From assembly GCA_934501115.1 (NCBI GenBank), contig CAKSTO010000018.1, positions 1 through 41,415 on the forward strand: 41,415 bases of DNA, written 5' to 3'. A model generated the notes under the pieces. The model made no database searches. It worked only from the letters and a program-made list of their open reading frames with translations, and had not been told where the DNA came from. The stretch comes from an uncultured Faecalibacterium sp. (GTDB lineage: Bacteria; Bacillota; Clostridia; Oscillospirales; Ruminococcaceae). A program made the translations under genes and the position numbers. Shown piece after piece: positions 1 to 7,740 of this stretch (positions are counted from its first letter, which is position 1; each line of letters starts with the position of its first letter).

Positions 1-1479
1 TCCAATGCGGAGATCGAGAACTTCTCCACCGCGTCCCTCATCACCCGCACCACCAACGACATCCAGCAGGTGCAGTTCGTCTGCGTCATGCTGCTGCGCA
101 TGGTGGCCTATGCGCCCATTCTGGGCATCGGCGGTGTGCTGCACGTGCTGAACAGCAGCACCGGCCTTTCCTGGATCGTTGTGCTGGACGTGGCCGTTCT
201 GCTGCTGCTCATCCTCTTTTTGATGAGCATCGCCATGCCGAAATTCAAGATCATGCAGCAGCTGGTGGATCGCCTGAATCTGGTCAGCCGCGAGATTTTG
301 ACCGGCATCATGCCGGTGCGCGCGTTCAGCCGCGAACAGTTTGAGGAAGAGCGTTTCGACAAGGCCAACAGGGAGCTGATGGGCACTCAGCTGTTCACCA
401 ACCGTGCCATGGTGGCCATGATGCCCTTCATGACCCTCATCATGAACGGCACCAGCCTGCTCATCGTCTGGTTCGGCGGCAAGGCCATGGATACCGGCAC
501 CATGCAGGTGGGCGAGATGATCGCGTTCATCACCTACACCATGCAGATCGTCATGTCCTTTTTGATGCTGGCCATGGTGGCCGTTATGCTGCCCCGCGCC
601 GGTGTGGCTGCCGACCGCATCGACGAGGTCATCCGCACCAAAGCCACCATCAACGACCCGGACGAAGCTGCTGCAAAGCCCGCACGGGAGCATGAAACCT
701 GGCAGGGTGAGGTGGAGTTCCACGATGTGAGCTTCCGCTTCCCGGGTGCGGACAGCGATGCGCTGGAGCACATCAGCTTTACCGCAAAGCCCGGCGAGAC
801 CACCGCCATCATCGGCTCCACCGGCTGCGGCAAATCCACCCTGCTCAACCTCATCCCCCGCTTTTACGATGTCACCGGCGGCAGCGTGACCGTGGACGGC
901 ATTGACGTGCGCAATCTGCCGCAGGCACAGCTGCACGACCTGCTGGGCTATGTGCCCCAGAAGGGTGTGCTGTTCAGCGGCACCATTGATTCCAACCTGA
1001 AGTTCGGCGGGGAGCACATTACCGATGTCGATGTAAAAAAGGCTGCCGCCATTGCGCAGGCCGCCGAGTTCATCGATGCAAAGCCTGAGGGCTACCAGAG
1101 CCCCATCGCACAGGGCGGATCCAATGTTTCCGGCGGCCAGAAGCAGCGGCTTTCCATCGCCCGCGCCATTGCGAAAAAGCCGAAGATCTATCTGTTCGAC
1201 GACAGTTTTTCTGCTCTTGACTTCAAGACCGATGTGGCGCTGCGCCGCGCATTGAAGGCAGAGACCGGCGGTTCCACCGTCATCATCGTGGCACAGCGCA
1301 TTTCCACCGTGCTGCACGCAAATCAGATCCTCGTGCTGGACGAAGGCCGCCTTGTCGGCAAAGGCACCCATGCCCAGCTGATGGTCACCTGCCCGGAGTA
1401 TCAGGAGATCGCCCGTAGCCAGCTGAGCCAGAAAGAGCTTGACCTCGAAACGCTGAATACTGAAAAGGAGGGTGAGTGA
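1..1479 (+). CDS. ABC exporter half-transporter, ATP-binding/permease (5' partial)
   Basis: The reading frame is open from base 1, so the true start and first membrane helices lie outside the window. The visible part begins in the transmembrane domain (FSTASLITRTTNDIQQVQ, the intracellular coupling region of type IV exporters) and continues through several hydrophobic helices. The ATPase domain follows: Walker A GSTGCGKST near 814-840, signature VSGGQKQR near 1126-1150, Walker B YLFDDSFSALD near 1190-1222. The usual catalytic Glu after Walker B is Asp, which in this family marks the non-hydrolysing site of a heterodimer. The next half-transporter starts one base after the stop, so the two very likely assemble. 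The substrate (drug, lipid or peptide) cannot be told. No C39 peptidase domain is visible, but the N-terminus is missing. Confidence 0.92.
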   Translation, partial: SNAEIENFSTASLITRTTNDIQQVQFVCVMLLRMVAYAPILGIGGVLHVLNSSTGLSWIVVLDVAVLLLLILFLMSIAMPKFKIMQQLVDRLNLVSREILTGIMPVRAFSREQFEEERFDKANRELMGTQLFTNRAMVAMMPFMTLIMNGTSLLIVWFGGKAMDTGTMQVGEMIAFITYTMQIVMSFLMLAMVAVMLPRAGVAADRIDEVIRTKATINDPDEAAAKPAREHETWQGEVEFHDVSFRFPGADSDALEHISFTAKPGETTAIIGSTGCGKSTLLNLIPRFYDVTGGSVTVDGIDVRNLPQAQLHDLLGYVPQKGVLFSGTIDSNLKFGGEHITDVDVKKAAAIAQAAEFIDAKPEGYQSPIAQGGSNVSGGQKQRLSIARAIAKKPKIYLFDDSFSALDFKTDVALRRALKAETGGSTVIIVAQRISTVLHANQILVLDEGRLVGKGTHAQLMVTCPEYQEIARSQLSQKELDLETLNTEKEGE

Positions 1480-1480
1480 T

Positions 1481-3292
1481 ATGCCAAGACCCGGACGTCC
1501 CACGACCGAGCGCGCCAAGGATTTCAAAGGCACGCTGCGGCAGCTCATCCGCACCATGAGCCACTATAAGCTCCCGCTCATTACGGCAATTGTATTTGCC
1601 ATTCTGTCCACCATCTTCAACATTGCAGGCCCCAAGGTGCTGGCAAAAGCTACCACCGCTCTTGCCACCGGCTGGATCGCCAAGCTGCGCGGCACCGGCA
1701 GCATCGACTTTGTGTATATCGGCCGTATCCTGCTGTTTTTGCTGGGCATGTACCTGTTGAGCAGCGCTTTCAGCTTTATTCAGGGCTGGCTGATGACCGG
1801 TCTTTCGCAGAAGGTCTGCTACGACTTCCGCAAGCAGATCAGTGAAAAGATCAACCGCCTGCCCCTCGCCTACTTTGAAAAGCGCACCGTGGGCGAGGTG
1901 CTGTCCCGCATCACCAACGATGTGGACACGCTGGGTCAGAGCCTGAACCAGAGCATCACCCAGCTCATCACAAGCGTGACCACCATGATCGGCGTGCTGG
2001 TCATGATGCTTTCCATCAGCCCGAGGATGACCCTGATCGCCCTGCTGATCCTCCCCGTTTCGCTGGTACTGGTGCTGCTCGTAGTCCGGTTCAGCCAGAA
2101 ATACTTCAAGGCTCAACAGGCCATTCTGGGCGTCGTGAACGGTCAGGTGGAAGAAGTCTACTCCGGCCACAACGTGGTCAAGGCCTTCAACCGCGAGGCT
2201 GTAGTGCTGAACGACTTCAACGCTGCCAACGATAAGCTGTATGAATCCGCGTGGAAGAGCCAGTTTCTCTCCGGCCTGATGATGCCCATCATGAACTTTG
2301 TGGGCAATCTGGGTTATGTGGCCGTAGCCATTGTAGGCAGCATTTTTGCGGCAGGCGGCATCATCACCATCGGCGACATTCAGGCCTTCATCCAGTACGT
2401 GAAAAACTTCACCCAGCCCATCCAGCAGCTTTCTCAGGTGTCCAATATGCTGCAGAGCATGGCGGCGGCTGCCGAGCGGGTGTTCGAGTTTCTGAACGAG
2501 CCTGAGGAAGATCAGAAGGCCGACCCTGCCCGCCGTGCCGACCCCGGCTGCATCGATGGTCAGGTGACCTTCCGCCATGTCCGCTTCGGCTACACCCCGG
2601 ACAAGACCGTCATCCACGACTTCAGCTGTGAGGTCAAGCCCGGCCAGAAGGTGGCCATCGTCGGCCCCACCGGCGCAGGTAAGACCACCATGGTCAAGCT
2701 GCTTATGCGCTTCTATGATGTGGATTCCGGCTCTATCACCCTGAATGGCCACGATGTGCGGGACTTCGACCGCAGCGCCCTGCGTGAGGGCTTCGGCATG
2801 GTGCTGCAGGACACATGGCTGTTCAAGGGCACCATCATGGAGAACATCCGCTATGGCCGTCTGGATGCCACCGATGAAGAAGTCATCGCCGCTGCAAAGG
2901 CTGCCAATGCCGACCACTTCATCCGCACCCTGCCCGGCGGCTACCAGATGGAGCTGAATGAGGACGCCTCCAACGTGAGTCAGGGGCAGAAGCAGCTGCT
3001 GACCATCGCCCGTACCATTCTGGCCGACAACCGCATCCTCATCCTCGACGAGGCCACCAGCAGCGTGGATACCCGCACCGAGCAGCGCATCCAGACCGCC
3101 ATGGATCGTCTGATGGAGGGTCGCACCAGCTTTGTGATCGCACACCGTCTTTCCACCATCCGGGACGCCGACCTCATTCTTGTAATGCGGGACGGCGACA
3201 TTGTGGAGCAGGGCACCCATGACCAGCTCATTGAAGCAGGCGGTTTCTACGCCGACCTGTACAACAGCCAGTTTGAGGACGTGGTGGAGTAA
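1481..3292 (+). CDS. ABC exporter half-transporter, ATP-binding/permease
   Basis: Complete 603-residue half-transporter with an N-terminal six-helix membrane domain (about residues 25-330) and a C-terminal ATPase. Walker A GPTGAGKTT is near residue 394, signature VSQGQKQ near 499 and Walker B ILILDEATSSVD near 521. Walker B keeps the catalytic Glu, but the signature is altered (Gln instead of the first Gly of SGGQ). This complements the Asp-for-Glu change in the upstream partner, the pattern known from LmrCD/TM287-288-type heterodimers with one active and one degenerate ATP site. I chose ATG 1481 over an in-frame GTG at 1472 because AAAAGGAGGG (1463-1472) sits 8 bases before it. The gene ends at a strong terminator. 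Export substrate unknown. Confidence 0.94.
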   Translation: MPRPGRPTTERAKDFKGTLRQLIRTMSHYKLPLITAIVFAILSTIFNIAGPKVLAKATTALATGWIAKLRGTGSIDFVYIGRILLFLLGMYLLSSAFSFIQGWLMTGLSQKVCYDFRKQISEKINRLPLAYFEKRTVGEVLSRITNDVDTLGQSLNQSITQLITSVTTMIGVLVMMLSISPRMTLIALLILPVSLVLVLLVVRFSQKYFKAQQAILGVVNGQVEEVYSGHNVVKAFNREAVVLNDFNAANDKLYESAWKSQFLSGLMMPIMNFVGNLGYVAVAIVGSIFAAGGIITIGDIQAFIQYVKNFTQPIQQLSQVSNMLQSMAAAAERVFEFLNEPEEDQKADPARRADPGCIDGQVTFRHVRFGYTPDKTVIHDFSCEVKPGQKVAIVGPTGAGKTTMVKLLMRFYDVDSGSITLNGHDVRDFDRSALREGFGMVLQDTWLFKGTIMENIRYGRLDATDEEVIAAAKAANADHFIRTLPGGYQMELNEDASNVSQGQKQLLTIARTILADNRILILDEATSSVDTRTEQRIQTAMDRLMEGRTSFVIAHRLSTIRDADLILVMRDGDIVEQGTHDQLIEAGGFYADLYNSQFEDVVE

Positions 3293-3320
3293 GCCACCTG
3301 TCATCACAGTATAAGCACAA

Positions 3321-3370
3321 AAAGAGCATCTGCTGCCTTCCTTTCCGAGGGCAGCAGATGCTCTTTGTTT
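3321..3370 (+). terminator. Intrinsic terminator of the ABC exporter operon
   Basis: A perfect 17-bp stem (3321-3337 with 3350-3366) closes a 12-base loop and is followed by GTTTT. It lies 28 bases after the second ABC gene stop. The A-rich left edge would let it work on the other strand too, but the LysR gene on that strand is separated from it by the palindromic element. Confidence 0.9.
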
Positions 3371-3371
3371 T

Positions 3372-3490
3372 ACCCTCTCAGTCATCGCTGCGCGATGCCA
3401 GCCCACAGAGGGGGGCTTTTCAGCAGCTGTCGGTCAGCTGCAATAGAGCTCTCCCTTCGGGAGAGCTGGCGCGAATGCGCCTGAGAGGGT
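3372..3490. repeat. Palindromic intergenic element with 10-bp terminal inverted repeats
   Basis: The ends are exact 10-bp inverted copies: ACCCTCTCAG at 3372-3381 and CTGAGAGGGT at 3481-3490. Inside is a 9-bp hairpin with a UUCG-type loop (3447-3467) and a segment CAGCAGCTGTCGGTCAGCTG. At 119 bp with no coding potential it looks like a MITE- or REP-like unit. A short related segment occurs again near 15610. It lies between convergent transcription units. That such elements are dispersed in the genome is inference; only one full copy is visible here. Confidence 0.6.
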
Positions 3491-3502
3491 TTTCTTTTTT
3501 CT

Positions 3503-4426
3503 TTATTCCTCCACCGCTTCCAGCTTCAGGCCGAACAGCTTTTCCGAGAGGGACGGCAGCAGCTGCTGCAAAGCGCGGACATAGGCCATCACCAACGGGT
3601 CCTCGCGCTTTTGCCCCAGCACGACACCAAACCGGTGTCCCCTGCCCCAGTCCAGCACCCGCACAAAGCTGAGGTCGGGTCTGCGATAGTAGACCGCCGG
3701 GACCATCTTGAGTGCCGGGTCTCCATAAGGCGCACTGCGGATGCCGCCCACCGGCGTAAACTCCACCCCGCGTTCCATCCCCTCCTGCAGCAGACTTGTC
3801 TCGTAGACCGTCTGGTACATCTCCTTGATAGGCAGCCAGCGGTATTGCAGCGCCTGCTCCAAGGTCAGTCTGCCCACCGGCATATCAGCGGGTGGGTGGA
3901 TGGGGATGCAAAATTCCGGCATATAGAACAGCGGCACAAAGGTAAGCCCCTGCGCGTAGAACTCTGCACTTTCCAGCTGGAAGGAAAGATCCATCTCCCC
4001 TTTTTTCAGGCTGCGCCAGACCTCGCTGCGGTTGGCGCACTGCCCCAGAATGGGCGTGTATTGCAGGCACAGCTCACTTGTCAGCGAAAACACATCATAC
4101 ACGAACATCCGCAGCGCTTCGTGACAACCTGCGATCTGCAGATGCCTTTCCGGTGGGTTTACCTGCTGCTGCACCGCACGGGCATGGCGCACCGCTTCCT
4201 GATACAGGGCTGTCAGCTGCTTTGCCTTCGGGTAAAAGTCCCGGCCTGCCGGAGTCAGGATCACCCGGCGCGGTACATGCTGAAACAGCTCGAACTGCAG
4301 CTGCCCTTCCAGCGTGCGGATCTGCTGCGAAAGCGCCGACTGCGAAAGATACAGTGCCTCTGCTGCTGCTGAAAAACTGTCCATCTCTACGATCTTCACA
4401 AATCCATCCAGTGCACTCTCGTTCAT
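3503..4426 (-). CDS. LysR family transcriptional regulator
   Basis: A 307-residue protein, the usual LysR length. The N-terminal winged helix-turn-helix is clear (about residues 5-65, with FSAAAEALYLSQSALSQQIRTLE), followed by the linker helix and a two-lobed effector-binding domain. It reads away from the flavin reductase gene at 4599, with a 172-base shared regulatory region. This is the normal arrangement for a LysR protein that controls its neighbour and itself in response to a small molecule, here perhaps the reductase substrate. A TTAGGA-TT-TCCTAA palindrome between the genes is a candidate binding site. The effector is unknown. Confidence 0.93.
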   Translation of the reverse strand: MNESALDGFVKIVEMDSFSAAAEALYLSQSALSQQIRTLEGQLQFELFQHVPRRVILTPAGRDFYPKAKQLTALYQEAVRHARAVQQQVNPPERHLQIAGCHEALRMFVYDVFSLTSELCLQYTPILGQCANRSEVWRSLKKGEMDLSFQLESAEFYAQGLTFVPLFYMPEFCIPIHPPADMPVGRLTLEQALQYRWLPIKEMYQTVYETSLLQEGMERGVEFTPVGGIRSAPYGDPALKMVPAVYYRRPDLSFVRVLDWGRGHRFGVVLGQKREDPLVMAYVRALQQLLPSLSEKLFGLKLEAVEE

Positions 4427-4449
4427 CTGCGCATCCTCGCTTTCTTACA

Positions 4450-4463
4450 TTAGGATTTCCTAA
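4450..4463. promoter_or_regulatory. Candidate LysR operator palindrome
   Basis: TTAGGA-TT-TCCTAA is a perfect 6-bp inverted repeat with a 2-base spacer. It sits between the LysR start codon and a putative minus-strand -10 (TATAAT, plus coordinates 4464-4469), where a bound regulator would block its own transcription. Assignment to this regulator is inference from position. Confidence 0.45.
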
Positions 4464-4485
4464 ATTATAATATAACATATTTGAA

Positions 4486-4514
4486 TTGTAAAGTGCGCCG
4501 CTCCACGCTACAAT
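4486..4514 (+). promoter_or_regulatory. Promoter of the flavin reductase gene
   Basis: TTGTAA (4486-4491) and TACAAT (4509-4514) are separated by 17 bases. The expected start of transcription is near 4521, about 78 bases before the ATG. Confidence 0.6.
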
Positions 4515-4598
4515 TGTTAAAGATTCAGCAAAGTGGTTTTTAACTTGCTGCGCGATGAGAAGAAAAACAAGAAGAGAAAAGAGAAAGAGAGCACTCCT

Positions 4599-6620
4599 AT
4601 GAACAAGATTTCCCGCAAAGGCTTTCTGAAGATCGCCGCTGCCGCCGCCATGAGCGGTGTGACCGCCGGCGCACTGGCTGCCTGCAATTCCGCCTCCAGC
4701 TCCAGTGCTGCCGGCCAGTACATCCCCGGCACCTACGAGGGCACCGCCGAGGGCATCTCCTCCACCGTCAAGGTCACCATGACCTTCTCCGACAGCGCTG
4801 TCACCGACGTGGTGGTGGACACTTCCGGCGAGACCGCCTCTTTTGGCGCTGCCGCTGCCGATGAGCTGCGCGAGCAGCTGATGGCTGCCGGTTCTGCCGA
4901 GATCGACGGCGTTTCCGGCTCCACCATCACCTCCGATGCCGTGATGAAGGCTGCCAAGAGCTGCTACGCACAGGCAAAGGGCGAGGCTGTGGTATCCAGC
5001 GTGCAGCTGCCCACCGGCGATGCAAACGACTGGCTGGGCAAGGAACCTGAGATCGACGAGGCTGCCATCACCGAGACTGTGGACACCGACATCCTGATCG
5101 TGGGTGCAGGCAACGGCGGTATGTTCGCTGCTGCCTATGCTGCTGCCAACGGCCTGAACTTCCGCGTTATTGAGCAGAACGCCAACGTGCAGGACACCCG
5201 CCACTGGTACGGTGCGATCGACTCCGCTGCCGCCAAGGAGGCCGGTGAAAAGCCCGCCGACCGCGCCAAGCTGCTGAGCGAGATCTCCCGCTATGCCTCC
5301 GGCAAGTGCGACCAGCGCGTCGTCAAGACCTGGATCAACGAGTCTGCCGCTATGCACGATTTCATGCGCAGCATTCTGGAGGACAAGTACGGCTGGGTGT
5401 GCGATTTCACCTCCGGCAGCGAGGCTGCATGGCCCGCAGAGAACGCGGAGCACAATACCGACTACCTCTTCCCTGTGCAGGAGCATAACTACATGGCCAG
5501 CGAGCACGAGTCCGGTCTGGCACGCAACGAGCTGCTGCTGCAGTACATTCAGGAGCTGGGCTACGATGTGGACTTCAAGACCAGTCTGGCCAAGCTGGAA
5601 AAGAACAGTGATGGCCGCATTACCGGCATCATCGCCCAGAGCACCGAAGATGACCACTTTATCCGCTACAACGCCAACAAGGGCGTGCTGCTGGCCTGCG
5701 GCGGCTTCCCCGGCAACCCCTACATGATGGAGCAGCTGGACCCGCTGGGCACCAGCGTGACCACCGCCTGCTCCTACTCCCCCGCCGACAAGGGCTACGG
5801 CATCCGCGCTGCTGTGTGGGCCGGTGCCAATCTGGACAAGGAAGCCGCTCCCATGCTGTTTGACCGCGGCGTTGTTGCCCCCGGCGTGGATGGCGGCTAT
5901 GTGGATAGCGACTCCGCCTTTGGCGGCAAGGCCTTCCCCGGCAAGATCCGCCAGTACAACCCCGGTACCCAGCCCTTCCTGAAGGTGAACCGCAACGGCG
6001 AGCGCTTTGCCAACGAGAGCTGCCCCTACAACGATATCGTCTACGCCGCTGCCCACCAGCCGGGCCGCGTCTACGCACAGATCTGCGATGCCAACATGCT
6101 GGAGGACGCAAAGCGTTTCCACACCATCGGCTGCTCTGCCCAGACCCGCAACGGCGGCGAGAAGTACATTCAGGGTAAGATGGACGAGGCGATCGAGGCC
6201 GGTGCATTGTTCAAGTGCGATACGCTGGACGAGCTGGCCGACAAGATGGGCTTTACCGGTGCTGCCAAGGACACCTTCCTTGCTACCGTAGAGCGCTACA
6301 ACGAGCTGTACGACAAGCAGAACGATGAGGATTTCGGCAAGCCCGCTTACCGCCTGAGTGCTATCCGCACTGCGCCCTTCTACGGCTGCTGGCTGGGTGC
6401 TTCCCTGCTGACCACCGAGCAGGGCATCGCCATCAACGAAAAGGGTCAGGCGCTGGACAACAACAACCAGCCCATGGAGGGTCTGTACATCACCGGTGAT
6501 ATGTCCGGCAGCTTCTTTGCCAACAACTACCCCTGCCTGATGGCCGGTGTGGCTATGGGCCGCACCCTGACCTTCGCCATGAAGGCCGTCAAGCAGATGG
6601 CAGGTCTGGACAACGCCTGA
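4599..6620 (+). CDS. Lipoprotein flavin reductase: FMN-binding domain plus FAD-dependent fumarate reductase-like domain
   Basis: A 673-residue exported flavoprotein. The N-terminus (MNKISRKGFLK, then LAAC) is a lipoprotein signal with the lipidated Cys at 29 and a twin-arginine-like SRKGFLK. Residues 40-125 form an FMN-binding domain ending in DGVSGSTITSD, which fits the ApbE flavinylation motif with Thr109 as probable FMN attachment site. From residue 163 a Rossmann FAD domain follows (DILIVGAGNGG), running to a C-terminal cap near GLYITGDMSGSFFANNYP. Such proteins pass electrons through covalent FMN to FAD and reduce a small unsaturated compound outside the cell. The active-site stretch (GCWLGASLLTTEQGI) lacks the His of true fumarate reductases, so the substrate is unlikely to be fumarate. 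I chose ATG 4599 over GTG 4533 because the signal peptide begins there. LysR control is likely. Confidence 0.88.
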   Translation: MNKISRKGFLKIAAAAAMSGVTAGALAACNSASSSSAAGQYIPGTYEGTAEGISSTVKVTMTFSDSAVTDVVVDTSGETASFGAAAADELREQLMAAGSAEIDGVSGSTITSDAVMKAAKSCYAQAKGEAVVSSVQLPTGDANDWLGKEPEIDEAAITETVDTDILIVGAGNGGMFAAAYAAANGLNFRVIEQNANVQDTRHWYGAIDSAAAKEAGEKPADRAKLLSEISRYASGKCDQRVVKTWINESAAMHDFMRSILEDKYGWVCDFTSGSEAAWPAENAEHNTDYLFPVQEHNYMASEHESGLARNELLLQYIQELGYDVDFKTSLAKLEKNSDGRITGIIAQSTEDDHFIRYNANKGVLLACGGFPGNPYMMEQLDPLGTSVTTACSYSPADKGYGIRAAVWAGANLDKEAAPMLFDRGVVAPGVDGGYVDSDSAFGGKAFPGKIRQYNPGTQPFLKVNRNGERFANESCPYNDIVYAAAHQPGRVYAQICDANMLEDAKRFHTIGCSAQTRNGGEKYIQGKMDEAIEAGALFKCDTLDELADKMGFTGAAKDTFLATVERYNELYDKQNDEDFGKPAYRLSAIRTAPFYGCWLGASLLTTEQGIAINEKGQALDNNNQPMEGLYITGDMSGSFFANNYPCLMAGVAMGRTLTFAMKAVKQMAGLDNA

Positions 6621-6676
6621 TCTGGCGCGGTTTTCCGGCACAACTTAAGCGTTTTTCATTTTTTCTTTCTTCATGA

Positions 6677-6720
6677 AGAGAGGCGGTCCCTGTTTGGGGC
6701 CGCCTCTCTTTGCCATTTTT
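6677..6720 (+). terminator. Intrinsic terminator of the flavin reductase gene
   Basis: The stem AGAGAGGCGG (6677-6686) pairs with CCGCCTCTCT (6700-6709), extended by TCCC/GGGG across a short loop, followed by TTTGCCATTTTT. Confidence 0.8.
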
Positions 6721-6757
6721 TCGCCGCCCTCCCCTACACAAATCCCCACAATTGTGC

Positions 6758-6763
6758 TATGAT
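6758..6763 (+). promoter_or_regulatory. Putative -10 element of the MoxR/VWA operon
   Basis: TATGAT at 6758-6763 has a weak TACACA (6735-6740) 17 bases upstream. It lies about 57 bases before the ATG at 6820. The -35 match is poor, so the assignment is tentative. Confidence 0.35.
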
Positions 6764-6819
6764 AAAGCTGAACAGCCGGTTTGTGCCAGACGACCGGCAA
6801 AATCGAGGTGTTTGTACAA

Positions 6820-7740
6820 ATGTCTGATCTCCTTGAAACTCTGCGGCAGGAAGGGGTAGACCCCTCCCTGCTGGAAGCTGTCCGGCAGTACCGCGCTGCC
6901 CACGCCCTGCCGGACACACTGCGCCCGCGCATCCCCTCCCCTGCCTTTACCTACTACGGCAGAGAGGTGTGGGAGCAGGCGCTGGCGGCGCTGCTCTGCG
7001 GCGAAAATCTGCTGCTGGCAGGTGGAAAAGCCACCGGCAAAAACGTGCTGGCGGAGAACCTTTCCGCCGCCTTTGGCCGCCCTGCGTGGGATATCTCCTT
7101 CCATGTGAACATGGATGCTGCGTCCCTCATCGGCATGGATACCTTTGCCGATGGTCAGGTGGTATTCCGTCCCGGGCCGGTGTACCGCTGTGCGCAATGC
7201 GGCGGCTTTGGTGTGCTGGATGAGATCAATATGGCCAAAAACGAAGCGCTGGCCGTGCTGCACGCGGTGCTGGACTTCCGCCGCGCCATCGATGTGCCCG
7301 GCTACGACCGCATCCCGCTGGCGGAGGAGACCCGCTTTATTGCCACCATGAACTACGGCTATGCCGGCACCCGGGAGCTGAACGAAGCTCTGACCTCCCG
7401 TTTCGTGGTCATTCAGATGCCTACCATCACGCAGGATAATCTGGAAAAACTGCTGCAGGCACAGTTCCCTGACCTCACCTCCAAATACGTGCATCAGTTC
7501 GCCCTGTTGTTCCTTGATCTGCAGAAAAAGTGCGACAGTGCCGAGATCTCCACGAAGGCGCTGGATCTGCGCGGTATGCTGGATGCGCTGCGCCTGATCC
7601 GCCGCGGCATCCCGGCGGGGGCTGCACTGGACATGGGCATCACCAATAAGGCCTTTGACTCCTATGAGCAGGGGCTGATCCGTGACGTCATCGCGGCGCG
7701 TATCCCGGCCAAGCTGGACGCCGGAAAGCTGTTTGGCTGA
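6820..7740 (+). CDS. MoxR/CbbQ-type AAA+ ATPase
   Basis: A 306-residue AAA+ ATPase. The P-loop GGKATGKN lies near residues 68-75, Walker B GVLDEINMA near 120-128, and a sensor-like segment ATMNYGYAGTRELNEALTSRF follows. Asn replaces the usual Ser/Thr after the P-loop Lys. ATPases of this class work with a VWA-domain partner as chaperones that activate or remodel metalloenzymes or complexes (NorQ/NorD, CbbQ/CbbO). Here the partner begins at base 7740, overlapping the stop by one base (TGATG), so the two are translationally coupled. ATG 6820 is preceded by GAGGTG; an in-frame TTG at 6781 is less likely. No candidate target enzyme is adjacent, so the client is unknown. Confidence 0.85.
   Translation: MSDLLETLRQEGVDPSLLEAVRQYRAAHALPDTLRPRIPSPAFTYYGREVWEQALAALLCGENLLLAGGKATGKNVLAENLSAAFGRPAWDISFHVNMDAASLIGMDTFADGQVVFRPGPVYRCAQCGGFGVLDEINMAKNEALAVLHAVLDFRRAIDVPGYDRIPLAEETRFIATMNYGYAGTRELNEALTSRFVVIQMPTITQDNLEKLLQAQFPDLTSKYVHQFALLFLDLQKKCDSAEISTKALDLRGMLDALRLIRRGIPAGAALDMGITNKAFDSYEQGLIRDVIAARIPAKLDAGKLFG

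Noticed and set aside
1385..3406. Long open frame on the minus strand opposite the second ABC exporter gene
   Set aside because: It is antisense to a clear gene, has no ribosome site and low-complexity His/Gly/Ala composition; it arises from codon bias in GC-rich DNA.
4095..6641. 848-codon minus-strand open frame opposite the flavin reductase
   Set aside because: Antisense shadow of a gene with strong codon bias; no family features, and it overlaps the LysR gene in another frame.
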